The notes: generated by a model from the letters alone, not told the origin. Positions 1 through 6,927 are shown, numbered from the stretch's first letter. The stretch is DNA of 7,115 nucleotides from Phycisphaerae bacterium (GCA_030630315.1 DAOVNI010000081.1:1-7115), one strand, 5' to 3'. Translations and numbers: made by a program.

Positions 1-2279
1 CGGGCGCCGATTTTTCGCGGAGGAAGTCCCGCACCCTGGACTGCGACGCCGGAGCCGTTGGTATAGACACACGCAGCACCGGCTGCAGCGGCGATGTCAG
101 CATTGCCGGTCGAATCGATGACAACCTTTGCAAGTACCACGCCTCGTCCCTGCGGCGTTGCGACTATGACGCCCTTGACGCGCCCGTTCTCCACGAATGC
201 GCCGCAGCCGAGCGTCCCGAACCAGATATCGGCGCCGGCCTTTCGCAGCTCACGGCGGTACCACTCCATTTTCCATTCGATATTCCACGCTTGGCCGCTT
301 CTACTGCTGTTATCTCCGAAACTTGCCAGCCCTTCATCGATTTCTCTGGTAAAGCCCACACGATAACCGTGATAGTATTTGCCGATGAGACCAAGCGTGC
401 CCACTCCGCCAAGGCCGTGTAGATACTCAATCACGAGAGTTTTAGCCCCGTGCTGTGCTGCAGCGATACCGGCGGGCGCTCCACCTGTGCCGCCGCCGAC
501 GACAACTACATCAACTTCGCCGAGGATGGGCACAGCCCGCTTGTCGGCAGGAACGGTCGCAAGTCCGGCTTGTGTCGGACGTATGCCGGTCAAATTCTCT
601 CGAACGTCGCCCGATGTGATGGATGTTGCCGGTTCGCCGCGTAGTCTCACGTTGTGCGGCCTTCGTATACGCTTTGCTTCTGAAGCAGCCGCAGCGCCGA
701 TGCGACTGCCCACTCTCATCAGTTCCAATGGCTGAAGCAGCTTCTCTGCGGCATCGTGCGATATATCCGCGCAGCCGCCAAGCACGAATAGACGTTTAAT
801 GCCCATAGGCCGGAACACATTCAGATTGACCTTTTTTGCGCCGGGCCAGCCGCCGGCTAAAGTTTTCTTGCCCTTCATCGGGTCAGGCGGCACCTGGAAG
901 AGCACCTCTGAAGCATCCCCCTGTTCCGGATGCCAGGTTTTGTCGCGGGCGATTTGTTCGGCCTCGGCAAAGGACGCAAAGGAGCCGTCCTTCATAAAGA
1001 TTTTGAGCGTGTATTCGATGGCCTCGCGTCCGGGGCCGTCCCTGGTCGGGACTGGCGTGGGCATCTTTCGTGCCTGGATGCCTTCGCCGTTTCGGATCTC
1101 GCCGCCGACAACGATGCGCTTAAAAGTTTGTGGCCCGGCTGGATACGGCTGAAAGGCCGCGCCCGCCATTCGCGCAGCCGCCGCCCGCGGCGTCGCATCG
1201 ATTATGACCCTGGCCTTGACTGCCTGTCGCCCGGAACGGTTCGCCATAACGATGCCCGCAGCGTTGCCGCTCGCATCGCGAAGCACGTCCGTCGCATAGC
1301 AGCCAAATAAAAACTGGATGCCTGCTTCGAGCAGCGCCTCATCCAGCGTGCGCTTGACCTGCATCGGCGTCGGAGGTGTACGAAGGTTATCGTCCGGCGT
1401 AGCGGGTGGCTGGTTGTCCTCGATAACAATCTCGCCCAGAAGCACTCGGTTGACATCTTCGCTTTTTTTGACAAAAAGTTTCACGTAGCGCATCTTCTCA
1501 GTCACGAGAGCTGATAATTGAATCGGCCCCCATGGCTCATTGAAGGCCTTGCCCGCCATCTTATTGTTGATAACGGCAACCTTTTTCCACTGCTGCTTAT
1601 CGTTGCTGACTAAAATTTCTACGCTTTGGATTTCAAAGTCGTCACCAATGCTCCGATTCCGACGCTGATAGGCCATCACGGTAATCTTGCGAACGTTATG
1701 TTCTTTGCCCAAATCAGCGGTGATAGTAGCATCGCCGTCATACTGGACGCTCTGTGTACTTGCACTTTGGTACTTACCATCGGTAAGCACTGACGGCATC
1801 GCTGTGTCTTTATGAACACCTGCGGATGGTTTATCGGCTTCGTATGTGAATTTTATTCCTTCGGGCAAACGCAGCCCAACTGTCGGCCTGGCAAAAATCT
1901 TTTTGGCAAGCGGCGAACTCGGCTCTTCGCCCGGCTCAAGCCACAGGCGATACGTGCCGCAGATGTCCTCGCCGAGATACGGCCGGGGCGCCGCGAGAAA
2001 AACTCTCGCCCCTTTCTGCGCGGCCTCGACAGCCGCAGCCACGCCGCCGGTTGTTCCGCCGATGACCACGACGTCCACATCGTAAGCTACGGGAATGTCC
2101 CGTGCAGATTCATTGATTGCTCTTTCGTAAGCCGGCGATGCAGAAGGGATTTCATAACTGCTGTGAACCGTGTTTTCGGTGCCGAAAACGCCGCTTTTGG
2201 AGGGTTTCAAACAGCCGCTATGCAGAAAAGGCAAACAAAAGAGCGTCGCGACCAGTGTGAGCCGAACGAATTCCTTCAT
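1..2279 (-). CDS. Tandem FAD-dependent oxidoreductase with inserted discoidin-like domain, probable lipoprotein (C-terminus outside window)
   Basis: An open frame of 759 codons runs from ATG at 2279 to the window edge without a stop, so the 3' end is missing. The start is supported by AGGAAGGA six bases upstream. Residues 1-23 form a hydrophobic signal ending in L-H-S-G-C, an imperfect lipobox, so export as a lipoprotein is likely. Two dinucleotide-binding Rossmann motifs are visible: VDVVVIGGTTGG near residues 68-79 and VDVVVVGGGTGG near 589-600. Each is followed later by the second FAD-contact segment (VIIDATPRAAAARMAGA near 358-374, VIDSTGNADIAAAAGA near 720-735). The first module ends with a typical closing block (LFVLGGCADISHDAAEKL, near 497-514). 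This indicates two consecutive FAD_oxidored-type modules. Between Rossmann motif 1 and the rest of module 1, about residues 155-287, lies a discoidin/F5-8C-like carbohydrate-binding segment (LTDG, ITADLGKEHNVRKITV, VEILVSNDKQQWKKVA, MRYVKLFV). Substrate is unknown; relatives are often labelled 'xanthan lyase' without proof. The family call is firm, the function is not. Confidence 0.88.
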   Translation of the reverse strand, partial: MKEFVRLTLVATLFCLPFLHSGCLKPSKSGVFGTENTVHSSYEIPSASPAYERAINESARDIPVAYDVDVVVIGGTTGGVAAAVEAAQKGARVFLAAPRPYLGEDICGTYRLWLEPGEEPSSPLAKKIFARPTVGLRLPEGIKFTYEADKPSAGVHKDTAMPSVLTDGKYQSASTQSVQYDGDATITADLGKEHNVRKITVMAYQRRNRSIGDDFEIQSVEILVSNDKQQWKKVAVINNKMAGKAFNEPWGPIQLSALVTEKMRYVKLFVKKSEDVNRVLLGEIVIEDNQPPATPDDNLRTPPTPMQVKRTLDEALLEAGIQFLFGCYATDVLRDASGNAAGIVMANRSGRQAVKARVIIDATPRAAAARMAGAAFQPYPAGPQTFKRIVVGGEIRNGEGIQARKMPTPVPTRDGPGREAIEYTLKIFMKDGSFASFAEAEQIARDKTWHPEQGDASEVLFQVPPDPMKGKKTLAGGWPGAKKVNLNVFRPMGIKRLFVLGGCADISHDAAEKLLQPLELMRVGSRIGAAAASEAKRIRRPHNVRLRGEPATSITSGDVRENLTGIRPTQAGLATVPADKRAVPILGEVDVVVVGGGTGGAPAGIAAAQHGAKTLVIEYLHGLGGVGTLGLIGKYYHGYRVGFTREIDEGLASFGDNSSRSGQAWNIEWKMEWYRRELRKAGADIWFGTLGCGAFVENGRVKGVIVATPQGRGVVLAKVVIDSTGNADIAAAAGAACVYTNGSGVAVQGAGLPPRKIGA

Positions 2280-2285
2280 TTTCAG

Positions 2286-2293
2286 TCCTTCCT
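2286..2293 (-). promoter_or_regulatory. Ribosome binding site of the FAD oxidoreductase gene
   Basis: On the minus strand this reads AGGAAGGA and lies six bases from the ATG at 2279. It fixes the start codon of a gene whose 3' end is not in the window. Confidence 0.75.
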
Positions 2294-2442
2294 AATGGAT
2301 ATCTTAAGCTTCCCCTTTGGCCCATTTTTCCTCCTCGATGCTAACATTATGGTAGCTATTTGCTCATTTGCAATAGGAATCCCTCAAAGTTACCCAGACT
2401 GGCCGATTTTATGGCAAAAAAATTTTTCTAAAAATTGCAAAA

Positions 2443-2460
2443 ATTGCTTGCAGAAGCAAT
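2443..2460 (-). promoter_or_regulatory. Terminator-like hairpin in the leader of the FAD oxidoreductase gene
   Basis: ATTGCTT and AAGCAAT form a perfect 7-bp stem around a 4-base loop. Read on the minus strand, the stem is followed directly by TTTTTGCAATTTTT, which looks like an intrinsic terminator. It lies about 165 bases upstream of the minus-strand start codon, so it would sit in that gene's own leader, where it could attenuate transcription or protect the 5' end. It could also terminate stray antisense transcripts. The function is inferred. Confidence 0.4.
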
Positions 2461-2475
2461 GGCTTTGGTGGTAAA

Positions 2476-2481
2476 ATTATA
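2476..2481 (-). promoter_or_regulatory. Candidate -10 element for the FAD oxidoreductase gene
   Basis: The minus strand reads TATAAT exactly here. No good -35 hexamer is found 16-18 bases upstream; TTGAGC (2504-2509) is 22 bases away. In such an AT-rich stretch a chance match is quite possible. If real, transcription would begin just before the hairpin at 2443-2460. Confidence 0.2.
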
Positions 2482-2640
2482 TTAGATTAAGAGCGAAGGC
2501 AGGCTCAAGAAATTATCATAATATTTTTGTTTGTCATCATAATTCGTGTCTCTTTCATACCGAACCTACCTTGGCAAGTTACAGGTTTGCTTTAGCCGGC
2601 TCAAAACAGACTCAACTTACGTAAATCGGGTATAGGTGTG

Positions 2641-2668
2641 TTGCCTGTGCCGTCATAATATTTATCAT
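2641..2668 (+). promoter_or_regulatory. Candidate promoter for the beta-helix protein gene
   Basis: TTGCCT (2641-2646, four of six matches to TTGACA) and TATCAT (2663-2668, five of six matches to TATAAT) are separated by 16 bases. The resulting leader would be very short, about 15 bases, with the Shine-Dalgarno inside it. The match is weak and the surroundings are AT-rich. Confidence 0.22.
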
Positions 2669-2677
2669 AAATTTTGG

Positions 2678-2688
2678 AAAGGAAAGAG
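2678..2688 (+). promoter_or_regulatory. Ribosome binding site of the beta-helix protein gene
   Basis: The purine-rich stretch AAAGGAAAGAG ends two bases before ATG 2691; its AGGA core is seven bases away. Together with the signal peptide that follows at once, this settles the start codon. Confidence 0.7.
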
Positions 2689-2690
2689 AG

Positions 2691-5348
2691 ATGAAGAAGC
2701 AAGTCATTTTTGCAACTGTTACCTTACTGATGGCGTGTTTAACGGCAGTTGTGTTTGCTCAGGAACAGTTGTGTATAACCTTTGATCCGCCTTTGGTGCC
2801 GGGGGGAGTCAAAGCGATTGATGATTGGGTTGAGCAAGACGTACGTTTCACCGGCCCTCAGGGATTTTCACAATATGATTCTGGAAGGGAGATGTGCCCT
2901 GACAACGGCACCGCATATCTCCATTTTGCCAGTGGCCCCCGACAAACATTAGTTTTTCGCTTTTTGAATCCAGCGCCGTTTAAACTAATTAGCGTTGGGC
3001 TTGCAGAGTACAGCACGTTGTTTCAGAATCCCAAAACAATAACATTTGTGGGCCACAAGACCAATGGCGCAACGGTAACGGGGGGCTTTATTGTGGATGG
3101 CGTTATTGATGGGACGGGACCGCTTGCAGATTTTGAAACATTTACTTTTGGAGAAGAGTTCTCAAACCTTAGCTACGTTGAGGTGCCTACAACCGGTTAT
3201 TCGATGGACAACCTGGTAATAGACCCTGGGCCTGGGTCCACCAGGCTGGTGGGGCTTAAGATAACGGGACCGGAAGAAGTGGTTGAGGGTTCTTTAGTGC
3301 AATATAAGACGATAGTTTCTTATGGCAATGGTTTTACACTAAATGTGACCACCTCGACGATTTGGTCGGTCGAGCCGGAGATGTATGGGTACATTGATGA
3401 GAATGGTTTTCTGCGGACTGAAAATATAAATGAACCCCTGGGTATTACCATCTATGCTGAGTATACTGAAGGACCAGTTACCTTGGAAACGGAGATGGCA
3501 GTTCAGGTTTTACCGTCTCGCACATTATACGTACCCTCGGCGTACGAAACTATTCAGGCCGCAATAGAGGTTGCCAGAGGTGGTGATGTCGTAATCGTCG
3601 CCGATGGTACATACACCGGCGAGGGCAACTGCGATATCGACTTCGGGGGAAAGGCCATTACACTTAGCAGCGAAAATGGCCCGGAGAACTGCATCATAGA
3701 CTGTAATGGCACAGAAGACGAACCACACCGCGGGTTTTATTTCCACTCCGGTGAAACTGCTAGTTCTGTCGTAAATGGCCTGACCATTCTGAATGGTTAC
3801 TCGCCGCTTATGCAGTACCAAGCAGGCTCTCGAACATACAACTATTGGGCCGGCGGAGCGATCTTCTGCTACCAAAGCGGTCCTACCATCTCCAACTGTC
3901 ATTTGATTGACAACTATGCCTATTGGTTTGGTGGCGCAATAAGCTGTTGGGGTAGTAATTGCATTATCACAGAATGCACAATCAGGAATAATGTTGCCAA
4001 TAGTGGAGGCGGTATTCATTGTCGAGGCTACAGTACACCTGTTATCAGTAATTGTGTCATTACGAATAACAGAGCCCACGGTGGTAACATCGGCTTAGGC
4101 GCCAATAGCGGTGGCGGAATATATTCCCACGCTGACGCAATCATCGTTAGCTGCGTTATCACTGGAAACGTTGCTGCAGCCGGCGGAGGTATTTACGCTG
4201 ATGGTGACAACTTTGGAGGCGGCTACTTAAAAATTACCAACAGCATTTTTTCTGCCAATATCGCCACACGGGCTGGTGCAATTGCGTGTGGCGAACTAAG
4301 TAGGCCGTCCATAGTCAATTGTATTCTTTGGGATGATGACGCTACCTATGGCCCTGAAATCGCAATGTGTCCTATAGATTGGGGCTCAACACTGTCTATC
4401 AGTTATACTGACATAGAGGGCGGTAAGGCCAGCATTGCTAACGCTTCTGCGCCAGGCTGTCATCTGGATTGGGGACCTGGCAATATTAATGCTGATCCCT
4501 GTTTTGTTGAGCCGGGGTATTGGGATGCGAACGGTGTGTGGATTGGTGGTGATTATCATTTGCTGTCGGATTCGCCGTGCATAAACGCCGGTGACCCGAA
4601 TTATATGGCCGAACCTAACGAAACGGATTTAGACGGCAGGCCTCGTGTGTTACTGGGCAGAATCGATATGGGTGCTTACGAGTTTAATCACGTCCCGGTC
4701 GCAGATGCTGGGCCGGACCAAACCGTCTATGCCTGGATTGACGGGATAGCTGAAGTCACTTTAGATGGCACCGGCTCGTATGACGATGACGGCCAGCCGC
4801 TAACGTACCTCTGGAGATGGGCAATAAATGGCCAAACATACGATGTAAACGGTGTTACTGCCACGATTGAGCTGCCTGTGGGCGAACAAACAGTAGAGTT
4901 AATTGTAAACGATGGAATAGATGATTCTGAGCCGGACGAGGTTGTTATAACTGTTATACCGCCAATGCAATCGCATCTGTGGCTTGTTCCTCGGGTAATC
5001 AACCGACACAGCCGTCAGCCAAAAATATTGGCGATGCTTCGTTTGCCCGAAGGCGTTACCAGGGACCAGGTTGATAGCGACCAGCCGCTTCTGCTCTATC
5101 CCGGCGGTATCGAAGCAATGAGTCAACGTATTATCGAGTCCCGCAGACAAGAGGCAAGCATTTTTGCATTCTTCGATAAAGCCGAGCTGATGGATGCTGT
5201 GTCTGATAATGGCAGCGTGGAATTGCGAGTTGGTGGCCAGCTAAAAACCGGCCAGTATTTCTGCGGCACCGATACCGTCAGAATAATTAGTCCTCGCAAT
5301 GATAACAATGGTAATGGCCGACCCCGCAGGCGTGGGAACAGACGCTAA
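2691..5348 (+). CDS. Secreted multi-domain protein: right-handed beta-helix, PKD domain and conserved C-terminal domain
   Basis: The 885-residue protein begins with a signal peptide (residues 1-23, cleavage after VFA, mature end QEQ). Residues 24 to about 178 look like a beta-sandwich (CITFDPP at the start, YSMDNLVID at the end). Residues 186-275 resemble a bacterial Ig-like domain. A pectate-lyase-like beta-helix starts at about 278 with LYVPSAYETIQAAIEVARGGDVV. From 387 to 558 it shows coils of about 26 residues, with GGAI/GGGI turns and repeated SNC-type steps (C403, C429, C455, C488, C544). The block SDSPCINAGDPNY ... LDGRPR ... DMGAYEF (626-665) is the 'choice-of-anchor Q' signature. Residues 668-757 are a PKD-like domain (VADAGPDQ, LDGTGSYDDDGQPLTYLW). 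A compact domain (about 760-866) and an arginine-rich tail finish the protein. It may be a surface adhesin or polysaccharide-binding protein; no catalytic residues can be assigned. The gene is monocistronic: divergent upstream neighbour, terminator downstream. Confidence 0.93.
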   Translation: MKKQVIFATVTLLMACLTAVVFAQEQLCITFDPPLVPGGVKAIDDWVEQDVRFTGPQGFSQYDSGREMCPDNGTAYLHFASGPRQTLVFRFLNPAPFKLISVGLAEYSTLFQNPKTITFVGHKTNGATVTGGFIVDGVIDGTGPLADFETFTFGEEFSNLSYVEVPTTGYSMDNLVIDPGPGSTRLVGLKITGPEEVVEGSLVQYKTIVSYGNGFTLNVTTSTIWSVEPEMYGYIDENGFLRTENINEPLGITIYAEYTEGPVTLETEMAVQVLPSRTLYVPSAYETIQAAIEVARGGDVVIVADGTYTGEGNCDIDFGGKAITLSSENGPENCIIDCNGTEDEPHRGFYFHSGETASSVVNGLTILNGYSPLMQYQAGSRTYNYWAGGAIFCYQSGPTISNCHLIDNYAYWFGGAISCWGSNCIITECTIRNNVANSGGGIHCRGYSTPVISNCVITNNRAHGGNIGLGANSGGGIYSHADAIIVSCVITGNVAAAGGGIYADGDNFGGGYLKITNSIFSANIATRAGAIACGELSRPSIVNCILWDDDATYGPEIAMCPIDWGSTLSISYTDIEGGKASIANASAPGCHLDWGPGNINADPCFVEPGYWDANGVWIGGDYHLLSDSPCINAGDPNYMAEPNETDLDGRPRVLLGRIDMGAYEFNHVPVADAGPDQTVYAWIDGIAEVTLDGTGSYDDDGQPLTYLWRWAINGQTYDVNGVTATIELPVGEQTVELIVNDGIDDSEPDEVVITVIPPMQSHLWLVPRVINRHSRQPKILAMLRLPEGVTRDQVDSDQPLLLYPGGIEAMSQRIIESRRQEASIFAFFDKAELMDAVSDNGSVELRVGGQLKTGQYFCGTDTVRIISPRNDNNGNGRPRRRGNRR

Positions 5349-5369
5349 CACAATGTTTTAACAAAGGGT

Positions 5370-5406
5370 TGGGAGTCTCAGATACTCCCAGCTCTTTTTC
5401 TTTTTT
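5370..5406 (+). terminator. Intrinsic terminator of the beta-helix protein gene
   Basis: TGGGAGT (5370-5376) and ACTCCCA (5384-5390) form a perfect 7-bp stem with loop CTCAGAT. A T-rich run with a few C interruptions follows (5393-5406). It starts 21 bases after the stop codon, so it closes the transcript and separates this gene from the acyltransferase gene. Confidence 0.88.
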
Positions 5407-5463
5407 CCATTTAACCGCAATACGCGATACGCACGCCGCAAGACAAATACGACTTGGTAAAAC
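5407..5463 (+). other. Short intergenic leader before the acyltransferase gene
   Basis: After the terminator comes a short stretch containing two adjacent near-identical 7-mers, ATACGCG (5420-5426) and ATACGCA (5427-5433). No convincing -35/-10 pair or Shine-Dalgarno is seen, so the promoter of the acyltransferase gene remains unlocated. Confidence 0.35.
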
Positions 5464-6477
5464 TTGACAACAGCGATTTTGAGTCTAAAATCACGGCTTA
5501 TGGCTGAGTCGGCCCAACGAAAGAAGAAAAAGAAAAAGCATAATCCGCTTATGGATTGGGTGAGCTACGTTGCACTGCGGATTCTTGTGGTTTTTCTTTA
5601 CCTGTTCGATGTCGAAACCAATCTGAGGACGGCTTGTTTCCTCGGCCGATTGTTATGGAAATACTATCACCGCGGCCGAAAGCGGGCCCTGGATAATCTT
5701 CGTGCAAGTTTCCCGGAAAAAAGCGAGCAATGGGTCTGGCAGACAGCCCGGCGGAGCTTCGAGCATATTGCAATGCTGGCGATTGATATTTTGTTTACGC
5801 CGCGATTGGTGAAAAGAAATAACTGGCGTGATTATTCGCGATTCAAAACCGCTGAAAGGGCGAAATGGCTGATGAAGGAGGGCGGGGGGATGCTTATGGT
5901 CGCCAGCCATTACAGCAACTTTGAAATTATGGGCTATATGTTAGGGCTGTTTGGTTTTAATGTTTACAGTATTGCCCGGCCTTTGGATAACAAGTTTATT
6001 AACAAGTACTTATACGATGTCCGGCTGCGAGCCGGGCAGAAGATAATCGATAAAAAAGGCGCTGCTGAGCTGATGGGAGAAATGACTTCGAGGGGTGCGA
6101 CGCTGTGCTTTATTGCCGACCAGGATGCGGGCAAAAAGGGGATATTCGTCGATTTCTTCGGGCGTAAAGCCAGTACCTATAAGAGCATAGGGCTGCTTGC
6201 TATCACCAATAATATACCGATAGGAGTGGGGTACAGCAGGAGAGTCGATAATCGTTTTTACTTCGAAATCGGGGTTAATCGCGTTATTTTACCGGAAGAA
6301 TGGGTTGACAAGGACGAGCCGTTGGAGTGGATTACGGCGGAATATACCAGGGCGATTGAGGAATTCGTGCGGGAAGATCCGAGCCAATACTGGTGGCTGC
6401 ACCGGCGATGGAAGCATCGGCCGAAAGAAGAAATAGAAAAAACTCAGGGGGAATCTTGCCTATCTTCACACAAATGA
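5464..6477 (+). CDS. LpxL/HtrB-family lipid A (Kdo2-lipid A) acyltransferase
   Basis: The 337-residue product belongs to the bacterial lysophospholipid acyltransferase family that adds a secondary acyl chain to lipid A at the inner membrane. The catalytic HX4E motif is H149-Y-S-N-F-E154. Other family landmarks are ARPLDN (171-176), ADQDAGKKGIFVDFFGRKAST (218-238) and the closing QYWWLHRRWKHRP (308-320). A hydrophobic anchor lies at about 33-48. Length is a little above the usual 300 residues because of an N-terminal extension with a lysine run (K20-K25). The longest frame starts at TTG 5464, without a clear Shine-Dalgarno. ATG 5500 (M13) and ATG 5551 (M30, just before the anchor) are alternatives, also without a strong site. 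The donor and exact position acylated (LpxL or LpxM type) cannot be told. It is preceded by a terminator, so it needs its own promoter, which I could not identify. Confidence 0.9.
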   Translation: MTTAILSLKSRLMAESAQRKKKKKKHNPLMDWVSYVALRILVVFLYLFDVETNLRTACFLGRLLWKYYHRGRKRALDNLRASFPEKSEQWVWQTARRSFEHIAMLAIDILFTPRLVKRNNWRDYSRFKTAERAKWLMKEGGGMLMVASHYSNFEIMGYMLGLFGFNVYSIARPLDNKFINKYLYDVRLRAGQKIIDKKGAAELMGEMTSRGATLCFIADQDAGKKGIFVDFFGRKASTYKSIGLLAITNNIPIGVGYSRRVDNRFYFEIGVNRVILPEEWVDKDEPLEWITAEYTRAIEEFVREDPSQYWWLHRRWKHRPKEEIEKTQGESCLSSHK

Positions 6478-6504
6478 GGGGGTTTTTCAAACAAAAACGC
6501 AAGT

Positions 6505-6524
6505 TTTTACGCAAATGCGTAAGA
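6505..6524 (+). terminator. Possible weak terminator after the acyltransferase gene
   Basis: TTTTACGC and GCGTAAGA pair around loop AAAT, giving an 8-bp stem with one G-T wobble, 28 bases after the stop codon. Only four T residues follow, so it is a poor intrinsic terminator and may be just part of the repeat-rich region beyond. Confidence 0.3.
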
Positions 6525-6624
6525 TTTTCGGTCAAAAAGGCAGAAAAAGTGCCACGGGCAAGTAATTGTGCTTCATCCGGCCACTCTTTTGTTCTTCCTA
6601 CTCGTTTTGGGGTAGGATCTTGAG

Positions 6625-6740
6625 ATTGGGTTTGATTGGGTTTGATTGGGTTTGTTTTGGGTTTGTTTTGGGTTCGTTTTGGCTTTGTTTTGGGTTTGAT
6701 TGGCTTTGATTGGGTTCGTATTGGGTTTGAATTGGGTTTG
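6625..6740. repeat. Tandem array of eleven 10/11-base units (ATTGGGTTTG type)
   Basis: The units are consecutive without gaps: three identical ATTGGGTTTG (6625-6654), four TTTTGGSTTYG units of 11 bases (6655-6698), two 10-base units ATTGGCTTTG and ATTGGGTTCG (6699-6718), then TATTGGGTTTG and AATTGGGTTTG (6719-6740). An isolated extra unit ATTGGGTTTG lies at 6821-6830. The core TTGGSTTYG is invariant except at the S and Y positions; length variation is confined to the A/T spacer. The alternation of 10 and 11 bases keeps the units near one DNA helical turn apart. Confidence 0.92.
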
Positions 6741-6774
6741 TTTTTTCGGACTCTCCGCTGCCATTTATTTTCAT

Positions 6775-6797
6775 AATCCTTTGCGGCACAAAGGGTT
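6775..6797. repeat. Stem-loop in the linker between repeat arrays
   Basis: AATCCTTTG (6775-6783) and CAAAGGGTT (6789-6797) can pair over nine positions with one G-T wobble around the loop CGGCA. It sits between the 10/11-base array and the 20-base array and could fold in either transcript. Confidence 0.5.
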
Positions 6798-6850
6798 GCG
6801 TTGATTTGGCCTCTGAGAAAATTGGGTTTGTTTTGCATAAAAAGTAGTCG

Positions 6851-6927
6851 ATTTGTAGAGGATCCTCTACAAGTGTAAAGGATTCGCGACATAAGTAGAG
6901 GCTTCTCGACAGATGTAGAGGGGCGAG
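6851..6927. repeat. Array of 20-base-period dyad-like units
   Basis: In exact 20-base register the units are 6851-6870, 6871-6890, 6891-6910 and a partial fourth from 6911. Each has four variable bases (ATTT, AAGT, ATAA, AGAT) followed by a 16-base block: GTAGAGGATCCTCTAC, GTAAAGGATTCGCGAC, GTAGAGGCTTCTCGAC, and GTAGAGG to start the fourth. The left half GTARAGG is nearly constant and the right half is a full or partial inverted copy. The first block is part of a perfect 20-bp palindrome at 6853-6872. Two-helical-turn spacing would put all units on one face of the DNA. Confidence 0.85.

Larger units (their letters stand above)
2280..2690. other. Divergent AT-rich intergenic region
   Basis: These 411 bases separate two divergently transcribed genes and must carry both promoters. 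The region is clearly richer in A+T than its flanks. It holds a Shine-Dalgarno at each end, weak promoter candidates for both directions, one terminator-like hairpin (2443-2460), and an 11-base direct repeat TCATAATATTT at 2516-2526 and 2653-2663. Open frames that cross it have no start signal or family resemblance. I see no RNA gene or recognisable riboswitch. Confidence 0.7.

Noticed and set aside
94..1310. Several plus-strand open frames of 64-126 codons
   Set aside because: They are antisense shadows of the continuous minus-strand oxidoreductase frame and are rich in Ser, Pro and Arg, as expected for complement of GC-rich coding DNA.
1812..2474. Plus-strand open frame of 220 codons
   Set aside because: It overlaps the minus-strand oxidoreductase frame, which has a signal peptide, FAD motifs and a Shine-Dalgarno. 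This frame has no family resemblance and crosses into the intergenic region.
3525..4079. Minus-strand open frame of 184 codons
   Set aside because: It lies wholly antisense to the beta-helix coils of the secreted protein; its apparent regularity mirrors those coils.
5288..5345. Sortase or PEP-CTERM sorting signal at the end of the beta-helix protein
   Set aside because: The end is basic (RPRRRGNRR) but lacks LPXTG, PEP and a preceding hydrophobic segment.
6625..6740. Telomere-like repeat
   Set aside because: The TTTTGGG motif resembles ciliate telomeres, but units vary in sequence and length, the array is internal, and the surrounding genes are bacterial.
6851..6927. CRISPR array
   Set aside because: Conserved blocks are 16 bases with only 4-base spacers and diverge from unit to unit; CRISPR spacers are about 30 bases between near-identical repeats, and there are no cas genes.
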